Shown: piece after piece, positions 56,165 through 64,000 of the stretch | Layout: each line of letters begins with the position of its first letter | Numbering within the stretch: position 1 is the stretch's first letter | Origin: Caenorhabditis elegans | Lineage: Eukaryota > Nematoda > Chromadorea > Rhabditida > Rhabditidae | Direction of reading: 5' to 3' | Length of the DNA: 64,000 nucleotides | Assembly: GCF_000002985.6 (NCBI RefSeq) | Contig: NC_003282.8 | Location: 3,348,001-3,412,000 of the forward strand | Translations under genes and position numbers: made by a program | Notes under the pieces: model-generated | Seen by the model: the letters and a program-made list of their open reading frames with translations, nothing else | What the model was told of the DNA's origin: nothing | Database searches by the model: none

Positions 56165-56570
56165 ATTCGAGTTTACCTCACCGAGAGCTTTCAAATGAGT
56201 ATAATCATGACCTGTTTTGCCTGAAATTGAGTTGGGTCTCACCACGAAAATCCCAGGGTTACTGTATTTTTCGTGGCGAGACCCAACGTTTTTTTTCAAG
56301 TTCGAGCAATGTATGCCGTGATTATACTTGTTCGAAAGCTCTCAGTGAGCTGAATTCGAAAACACAAAATTTTTTTGAGAAAGTTTAAATTCACTGGGTC
56401 TCCCCACGAAAATCTCAGGATTACTATAAATTTCGTGGCGAGACCCACATTTTTTCAACTCCAAGAAAAGTAGGTCATGATTATACTTAAATCAAAGCTC
56501 TCGGCGAGCTTTATTTGAAAATACAGGAACTTTTTTATAAAATTGGAATTTGTTGGGTCCCGCCACGAAA
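56165..56570. repeat. Nested GGGTCTC...GAGACCC hairpin repeats
   Basis: Two and a half hairpins. TTGGGTCTCACCACGAAAAT pairs with TTTCGTGGCGAGACCCAA (56232-56288). GGGTCTCCCCACGAAAATC pairs with ATTTCGTGGCGAGACCCAC (56398-56450). A third left half is at about 56554. Between them, GAGAGCTTTCAAATGAGTA and its near reverse complement TTCGAAAGCTCTCAGTGAGC form outer arms. Confidence 0.75.
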
Positions 56571-57169
56571 ACTTATAATTTTTTTTGGAAATATTTCTAA
56601 ATAGTTTAATTTTTGGGTATTTTACGTCTAAAATTAGCACATTTTTGTAGTTTCAGCTAAAAATAATTTCCGTAACTAGTTTTTCAAAAAAAAATTTTAG
56701 GGAAAAAATCGAAAAAAAATAAAGTGTAACAATTTTTTTTGGGAAATTTTTTTTCCAATTTTTTTTCAAAAATTCCCTGACGTGGTCGGCACCCACCGTC
56801 ACACAATAATAATGCACTCCAAAAATACTTCCATTCAGAAGAAAAAAGCGCTCCCCCAAATAATTTTGTCCTCAAGTGGAGGTTGCGACGATGCCTGGCC
56901 TCCGATTTTTGGTGCTCTTCATGAAGAAAGAAGGAAGTTCTAAAAGAATTGAAAGTTCATGTTTTCTTCTAAACTTTTGGCCGGATATATTTTTTGAACT
57001 GTTTTTTTTGAACCAAAAAAAAAACTGAAAAAAATCGACATTTTTTGTTTTTTTATAAAAATTTTTAACAAAAAAATCCGAGATTCTGGTCTAGATGCAA
57101 AAAACTACAAGCCTGTAGCGTTAGCCTGATTTTTTGGGTTACTGTAGCCCCAAAAGTAAATCGCGGTGT

Positions 57170-57360
57170 AAACTTCGTGTCAGAATGTCTTATTTCGGCT
57201 TGATCTACGTAGATCTACAAAAATGCGGGAGATGAGACGCAGACTTATCAACTGATTTCGTATGGTTAAGAACGTGCCGACGTCACATTTTTTGGGCGAA
57301 AAATTCCCGCATTTTTTGTAGAGCAGACCGTGATGGAACAGCCTGGCACCACGTACGTAT
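57170..57360. repeat. Inverted-repeat element, TGCGGGA family, copy B
   Basis: TGTCTTATTTCGGCTTGATC, AAAAATGCGGGAGATGAGAC and GATTTCGTATGGTTAAGAAC match copy A at 20350-20548 almost base for base through CAGCCTGGCACCACGT. Confidence 0.7.
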
Positions 57361-59530
57361 TTACTAATCGGAAAGTGAAGAATTTGAGTTTTTCAAGAAA
57401 AACTGGGTAGGTTTCCACAGTTTTGAAATTTTTAATTAAAGTTTCAAATTTTCAGATAAATTTTTTTCTTGAAAATTTTGTTTCTAAATTTTTTCCACAA
57501 TCCTTTCTGAAACTTAAATCTGCAGCAACATATGTCCCCACATTTCCCTGTTGAAAATTATTCACTTTTCACGGACCACTGAAGGATGGGAGTCATCATT
57601 TCGGAATTTTTAATTTTTTTTTCGCTTTTTTTGATTTCTGAATAGGAATTATGAGAAACTAGAAATTGAGAACTACATTTTATAAAATTTTAATTTTATT
57701 TCGTGCACTTTTCTACTTTTTGGTGATTTTTCGACTGAATTTGGGCTTTTCAGTCCATAAAATCAAATTTTTAATAAAAAATTCGAATTCATCGCCTTTC
57801 ATTTACCCATAATTTTTTAGCCAAAAATCTCCCAATGTCGTAAAATCTGGTGTTTGGCCACCAGTGTTTGCGTACTTTCGGCGCTACAGTACCCTTCAAA
57901 TTTCAAAACTAAAGCTAGAAACTTCTGGTTTTTTGAGTATGTATTAAAATGAAATGAGAATTTCGAATTTTGGCTAAATGTTACAAAATTCTGTTGATTT
58001 TATAAACATTTGAATTTGCCAAAAAAAGTTAGAAAAAATGCCCCGAAACTGGAAAATCATTTCACTGTTCTAATTTTTATTTACAAATTTGAATTTTCCA
58101 AATCTGAATTAGTCTACCCTGCATGTTTCAGCCAAAAAGCTCCCAATGCCGTAAACTATGATGCTTGCTACGCAGGCCACCAGTGCATGCGTACTTTTGG
58201 CGCTACAGTAACCCAGAAAACTTCGAATTGAAGCTAGGGACTTCTAGTTTTTTGCATATACACCAGAAGTTTCGAGGATCTCGATTTTTTTGTTAAAGTT
58301 AAAAAAAATCAGTTCTCCAGGAGTATTCGTCCATATATCATTTAAAAAATTTTTTCGTTGAAATTTTCCGTACTCTACACTGATTTTCGTTGTGAAATTC
58401 ACTTCAATTAGTCTATCGGTAAATTTTCAGCCAAAAAGCTCCAAATGTCGTAAACTATGGTGTTTCGTACGCAGATCACCAGTGTTTGCGCACTTTTGGC
58501 GCTACAGTAACCCGAAATTTAATCATTAGGGCTAGAGACTTCTACTTTTTGAATTCGAACTCAAATTTCACGAGGATTATGAGTTTCAATCAGAAAATTT
58601 CTGAAATTCAACGCATCAAGTTGATTTTTTGCCAACTTTTCGAGAAAATTCCAAAACAAAAATATCGCTGCCTTAATGAACCGGATTAGGTGCGCAGTCT
58701 CTATTGTCCTATGTTCCGTATATATTTTTGTCCCGACTCCATCTCCCCCTTCTTACGTCAGTCGTTCCACTTATTCAATCCGACAACTCCCCTTTTTTCT
58801 CCTGTTTTCTCGAAAAAACAACGAATTCCTTGTCTTTTTTTGGAAGAAGTAAAAAACGGAAGTTTTTTAGGTATGTGTGGAGACACTTGAGCATTTTGTT
58901 TGGATGCTGCTTTTTGGCTTTCAGAGCTGTGAAATTTTTTTTGCAAAAAACTTTAACTTTCAAAAAATCCGGTTGAAACTTGGAATTTCAAATTTTCAAC
59001 CAAAAAACTGATTTTCTCGTTCAATTTTGGTCTCGAGTGTGAAAACTAGACGTTTCTAGCCGTAATATGAAAGTTTTAGGATTACTGTAGCGCCGAAAGT
59101 ACGCAAACACCGCATTACTGCGTACCAAACACCATATTTCACGACATTGGGAGATTTTTGGCTAAAAATTGATGGCTAGAGTATTCGAAGTATGCTGAAT
59201 TCTTTGCAATGGAAAATAAATTAAAATTTGTCTGAAAATTGTCTATAAATTTTTATTCTCAAAGTTCAATTTTCCAAATGTACTGTTAATTCTCCTTTTT
59301 AGATTTTTTAAAAGTTTTTTATCTCATTAAATTTCATTTTTCTGAAAAAAAATTGTGGAGCAATTATCAAGTTAAGAAAACTGTAATTTTATGACTTTCG
59401 TCCATTTTTTTTTAATACGACAATAGATTTCTTTTTTTGTTGAGTAGTGGAAATAATGTGATTTTTGTGTGTTTTCAAATTTGTCGACTTACAGAAAATT
59501 GCTTAAGTTAGACCGTATTGACCGAATATA

Positions 59531-59922
59531 CCGTATTTCCTCTATTAGTAAGGCATGCAAAACTAATTTTTGGACACCTAATTTGATGCAAAACTAATAG
59601 AGGGTGCAAAATTAATTTTCGAACTAGTTTTTTCTCATGTTTTCCATTAAGTTATGGCATAATATCATCAATTTCAATAACAACTTTTGAACCAAATTGG
59701 ACGAATTTACGACTGATACGCAAAAATTTCCCGAGTTGTACTCATATTTTGCCAATTTTCACTTGTTATACCAAGTCTGTAAGAATTTTCCTGATTTTTA
59801 GAACGATTTTATAGTGCAAATTTTGAATTCCTAAAAATAGGGAACAAATGCAAAACTATTAGAGGTGCAGAACTAATTTTTGATGAGTGATTTTAGATGC
59901 AAAACTAATAGATGAAATACGG
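59531..59922. mobile_element. MITE with CCGTATTTCCTCTATTAGT termini, second copy
   Basis: 392 bp, TA-flanked, with terminal repeats CCGTATTTCCTCTATTAGT and CTAATAGATGAAATACGG. The interior is the reverse complement of the copy at 44218-44631, for example TTAAGTTATGGCATAATATC here against GATATTATGCCATAACTTAA there. Confidence 0.85.
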
Positions 59923-60779
59923 TAACTGTTAATAAAATTAAACATTTTAGGATATTTTTAGTTTTGCAAGAATCAAACAAACGGCCAAATTAAGTTTGAA
60001 TTCCCACGCAAATGAGTGACGCCATTTTCAATATTTTTGCGCTTGCTGGCTTCATCAGTTCATCAGTTTTCTTTATTTTTTTCTAGATTTCATTTAAAAC
60101 TAAATTTGTCAATTTTTGCGACCACTTTTCCGAAAAAGTATTAAATTGTCGATTTTTAGGGTTATTTTGAAATTTCCGTCAATTTCTTACGGGTTTTCAA
60201 ATTTATTTAATGTGTGTTTGAAACATTGACAAACGGTGTTTTAGATCAAATTCTTTAGAAAAAATCAAGAAAAACCGATGCATTCAGCCAGAAATAGCGA
60301 AGAAAATGACGTCACTCATTTGCGCGGGAATTCAAATTTAATCCGCCCATTTCTTTGATTTTTGCAAAATTGAAGAAATCAGAAAAACATTTTTGTAAAT
60401 TAAAAAGCTAAAAAAAGCTATTTTTTTTACTCTACTCCACCTTTCAAAGGCCAAAATTGTTTTTCAAAAATCCAAATTTTTTCAAAATGTCCCACTGCAT
60501 CTTGATCTACTTTTTTTTAACTTGGAAAAAATGAAACCCCGTCGTCCCTTCTTGCCTAAATTAACAAAACAAACTCACATATCTTTCGTTGTGTCTGGAA
60601 GCTCGCGGAGCCTCCCAGAAGATATTGGAATATTTGGGGGAAGAAAAACAAAACAAAAAAAGCGGGGAAGAAAAATTAATTTGTTTCTTTTTTTGGTTTA
60701 TGTTGTTAAATCAAAAATTTAGTTCAAAAAACTTAAAATGCCAATTTATTGAGAAAATCAAAATTTCAAATATAGCATT

Positions 60780-60975
60780 CAGTAGGGCAACGGCGCAACG
60801 ACGACTGCGCCTGCCTCACGGCACCACTCAATTCCTCCGAACATGCCGGCCGCTTCCAAAGAACTACCTTTTCGCACTACGTTGCGCACACACAGCTGTG
60901 CGCAGCGCGCGCGTGAGGCCGGCCTGCGTGAGGTCCGCATTTCACGCCTCCTTCAGCTGGGAGCCCTAGTATTCA
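60780..60975. repeat. GC-rich island, possible TAGGGC-ended element
   Basis: A sharp GC-rich block in AT-rich DNA. It begins TAGGGCAACGGCGCAACG and ends GCTGGGAGCCCTA, giving a 6-bp TAGGGC terminal inversion. Inside are GTTGCGCACACACAGCTGTG, GCGCAGCGCGCGCGTGAGGC and TGCGTGAGG palindromic pieces. An open frame crosses it but its composition is not protein-like. It is probably a dispersed repeat. Confidence 0.4.
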
Positions 60976-60999
60976 GATTCTAATTTTTAGTAAAACCTC

Positions 61000-62380
61000 C
61001 CATGTTGTAAAATTTGGTTTTAGAAAAATTTAACACACCTTATCATTTTCTGCTTAAAATTTGTGCATTGTGTCCTCTGGGCCGCTCGGAAGTTTCTTAG
61101 GATCCGTTCAACCGAGAGTTGAATGACTAATGGGGAAGGGGTACCCCCTCCCGAACCTTTAAAATGTCAAGAACAATGGAAGGAACCCTTTCCTCAATGA
61201 AAAGCTTTCGGCAAAAGAAAAAAGAAAAAGAAAAAAGTTCGAACGATGTCTGAAGATTTTTGATTTTTTTTCCGGAAAATTTTTTTTTCTGAGAATTTAT
61301 ATCTGATTTTTTATCATATTTAGAATAGAAAATTGATAATATTAAACTTTTTTTTTTGTTTATTATCAATTTTGTCTTTTTTCAATTGTTTACTTACTTC
61401 TAAAAAGCTTTAAAATTCTGAAAATTGGACTTCACCCAATTTTCAGAAGCTTCATGCATTTTATATTTTTTTAGACGCCTCTTGTTTAGAGTAAATTGTC
61501 ATTTGAAGCTTATTACTAAATTATATATTTTTTAAAACACAACTTTTTTGAATAATTTAAATGGAATTGGTTGCAAAATTGATTTCAAACTCAAATTTTG
61601 AAATTTTCAATACAAAATCTAGTTTCTAATTAAATGTGATGATAAGCTCAAAAAGACAAAGTTTCTAGCGTTAATTTGAAGTTTTCTGGGTTACTGTAGC
61701 GCCAAAAGTACGCAAACACTGATGGCCTGCGTACCAAATACCAGATTTTACGACACTGAGAGCTTTTTGGCTGAAAAATTATGGGTAGACTAAATATAAT
61801 GCAACAATTTCAGATTTTGGTATAAAAAGCATTTACAAACACCTTGCTCTCCCCAAAGATAATCAAAAAACATCCGACACCAAATAATCCCCAATTTCTC
61901 GGTACCCTTCTCACATTTTTAGACATTTGTTTTTCTCGCTTCTTCCAATTTCTCGAGGTGATGGTGGTCCTAATAACAATGGAAAATAAAAGACATTTCT
62001 CTTTTTTTTTTCGTCTTAAAATTTCGAAAATTCCATTCATTGCTCGCGGAGCACAAAATTATATGAGTCATTTGGTGGTGGTGGTAGTAGTAAACGATCT
62101 TGGTCGAAGATTAGGATTTAGGTATTTATTTATTTTTTGGTTGTAAGACACCAGATATTATAGAATTTTTTGTTAGTAGTAGATTAAATTTTCAACCTGA
62201 TTTTCGATATTAGCTAAAACCACACTTTAAAAAAATTACTACTTTGGTGATTCTTTAGTAGAAAATTTGAATTTTTCATTCAAAAATACTTACTTACTTA
62301 CTTAGTTAGTAAAAAAAATCAGAAAAAAACATTTACACATTTCTAATGTGAAATTAGAATTCAGCATACTTCAGTTAGTC
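61000..62380. other. No gene seen
   Basis: AT-rich sequence with one dispersed repeat copy (61640-61795) and short direct repeats of ACTTACTTACTTAGTTAGT near 62290. There is no splice-bounded open frame. Confidence 0.5.
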
Positions 62381-63251
62381 TACACATGAAATTTAAGCCA
62401 AAAAGCTCTCAATGTCGTAAAATACAGTGTTCCAGTGAAAATAGAGTCCAACGGTGTTTGCGTAATTTTGGCGCTACAGTAACCCTGAAAATTTCAAATT
62501 AATCTTAGAAACATTTAGTTTTGTGTTTCATACCAGAAAATAATCGGAGAACGCGAATTTTGTCCAAAAAACTTAAAATTTTAAATTTAAAGCACACTAT
62601 TAGTAAGAAATATTATTTAAGGGCAGAAAACGTATGAAATTATTTGGTTTTATCAATTTCTGTTGTAAAATTCGAATTCTCCGTTTTTCATATAGTCTAC
62701 CCTGCCAATTTCAGCCAAAAAGCTCCAATTTTCGTAAAATACAGTGTTTGGTACGCAAATTTGCGTATTTTTGGCGCAACAGTAACCCCGAAAGTTTCAA
62801 ACTGATGCTAGCAACTTCTAGTTTTTGGCCGCTACCCTAAAACTCGACGAAAATTCCAAATTTCAACACCAGATTTCGAAATTCCAATTTCTAAAACCAG
62901 TTCCGGCAGGTTTTAGCACCCCTAAACCTGCCCAATTTATCAAGCGACGTCTCAAGTGACTTCCGTTTTTAGAAATTCCTCCTACACGAAAAGTTCCCCT
63001 TCTGAAAAATGGGGAAGATTAGCATTTTTTGAGCAAGAAGCACCGGCCATTTGACGGCGGGGAAAGTGTGGAATACTTGAGAATTTTGTAGTTCTTTTGC
63101 CAGCGCTTGGAGCTGCTTTTTTGAGTTTTCACTTTATCTTTTTTTGTTGTTAGAACTTTCTAGTTTACCACGACAACAACATTTCAGAAAATATATTTTT
63201 CATATTTCACGACATTAAAATATTTTTGGCTGAAAATTCATGTGTAGACTA

Positions 63252-63551
63252 CAGTGCATTTGTTTTTCTACTTCTACGACTTTAAAGGGAGGCGCATTTA
63301 TGCGAAATGGTCTTGCCGCGCGTTTGGTCATCATTTTTAGCAGTTTATGTGTGCAATTCGTGTAGATCACAAAATATTTATCTCATATTTCTTATTTCTG
63401 TTGCTTTTTTACAAATTAATTGTGATCTACGCGTGATCTACGCAAATTTTGAACAAAAACTGTTAAAAATGTAGACTAAACGCGCGACAAGACCATTCCG
63501 CATAAATGCGCCTCCCTTTAAAGTCGTAGAAGTGGAAGAACAAATGCACTG
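63252..63551. mobile_element. 300-bp MITE sharing termini with the foldback element
   Basis: The ends are CAGTGCATTTGTTTTTC...CTTCTACGACTTTAAAGG and its reverse complement, TA-flanked. The inverted arms extend about 80 bp and include CGCATTTATGCGAAATGGTC, then CTTGCCGCGCGTTT. The first 50 bp match both ends of the 2-kb foldback element at 18222-20271, so both belong to one family. Confidence 0.88.
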
Positions 63552-64000
63552 TAATTTAAACGTGAAAAATCGAATTTCATAGTAAAAAGTCACCAAATCA
63601 AAATTTTCCAAAGTTAGGGCACCTCATTTAGAAAACTGTATATTACATGGCAACAAACTGCAAAAAAATTTAACTTTTGAGTTCCTCGTGAAATTTGTGT
63701 TCGGAATCAAAAAATAGCATTCTCTGGCACTGATAGGAAAACTTCGGGTTACTGTAGCCCCAAAAGTTCGCAAGCACCGGTCATCTGCGTACCAAACACC
63801 ACATTTTACGACATTGGGAGGTATTTGGCTAGAAAAACTCATGGGTAGACTAAACAACGTATGGGGAATTCAAATTTCATATTGCAAATTTTTCCCGAAA
63901 ATATTATTACGAAATATGAACTTTCCTATTTTTTCGAAACCCACGTACTCATTTTTTATGAAAATGAGCCAGCAATCAGGAGCAATTGAACCCTCGAGTT

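Larger units (their letters stand above)
55686..57810. other. pdhb-1 3' flank and hairpin repeats, no gene seen
   Basis: Holds the pdhb-1 3' UTR, a nested hairpin repeat (56165-56570) and a TGCGGGA-family inverted repeat (57170-57360). The rest is AT-rich. A GC-richer patch at 56780-56900 has no interpretable exon. Confidence 0.5.
57815..63860. repeat. Cluster of a dispersed roughly 140-170 bp repeat (GTTTGCGTACTTTTGGCGC)
   Basis: Eight copies. Plus orientation: about 57815-57935, 58105-58250, 58410-58545, 62380-62525 and 62690-62830. Minus orientation: about 59040-59180, 61640-61795 and 63715-63860. The plus-orientation layout is AGTCTACCC, then CAGCCAAAAAGCTCCCAATG, TCGTAAAATCTGGTGTTTGG, GTTTGCGTACTTTTGGCGC, TACAGTAACCC and CTAGAAACTTCTAGTTTTT. 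Copies are diverged but keep this order. No transposase or coding sequence lies between them. Confidence 0.8.

Overview
The window is nematode nuclear DNA, almost certainly Caenorhabditis elegans (from memory, chromosome IV). It is AT-rich, and its short-to-medium introns have TTTTCAG acceptors. It carries the repeat families typical of C. elegans: CCGTAAATC arrays, GTTTGCGTACTTTTGGCGC repeats and TA-flanked inverted-repeat elements. Four genes are recognised with confidence by their reconstructed proteins: vha-19 (V-ATPase Ac45-type accessory subunit), mai-2 (F1-ATPase inhibitor), dyf-3 (IFT38/CLUAP1) and pdhb-1 (pyruvate dehydrogenase E1 beta). No database was searched. Exon models were built by hand from splice signals, frame continuity across introns and family knowledge.

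Layout. 0-2 kb: the 3' exons of an unrecognised minus-strand gene. 2-18 kb: a repeat-rich region holding two tandem plus-strand chemoreceptor-type 7TM genes with identical exon plans, embedded in palindromic MITEs and short tandem arrays. 18.2-20.3 kb: a 2-kb foldback element built from inverted arms of a 45-bp minisatellite. 21-25 kb: vha-19 (+). 25.6-36.1 kb: three minus-strand genes in a row, an OTUD5-type deubiquitinase, a Yippee-domain protein with a long C-terminal extension and a compact Yippee protein. 37.9-38.8 kb: mai-2 (+). 40.0-42.1 kb: a second type of 7TM receptor (-). 42-48.6 kb: mostly intergenic, with a likely small plus-strand gene and a weaker candidate. 48.6-55.7 kb: dyf-3 (-) and pdhb-1 (+), divergently transcribed from a 564-bp shared upstream region that contains a perfect X-box. 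55.7-64 kb: no gene seen, but many copies of one dispersed repeat and several MITEs.

Function. Three genes serve organelle energetics or acidification: vha-19 in V-ATPase assembly and sorting, mai-2 in restraining mitochondrial ATP synthase hydrolysis, and pdhb-1 in feeding acetyl-CoA to the TCA cycle. dyf-3 builds sensory cilia, and the three receptors are of the kind usually displayed on such cilia. The OTU and Yippee genes share strand and close spacing and may be co-expressed.

The most notable observations are: (i) the two receptor copies are homogenised over exon 4 but diverged elsewhere; (ii) a hAT-like MITE in one copy has an 8-bp target duplication and a perfect empty site in the other copy; (iii) the foldback element shares its termini with a solo 300-bp MITE 43 kb away; (iv) a 45-bp sequence occurs five times in introns of the two Yippee genes; (v) the Yippee-fusion architecture; (vi) the X-box 75 bp upstream of dyf-3.
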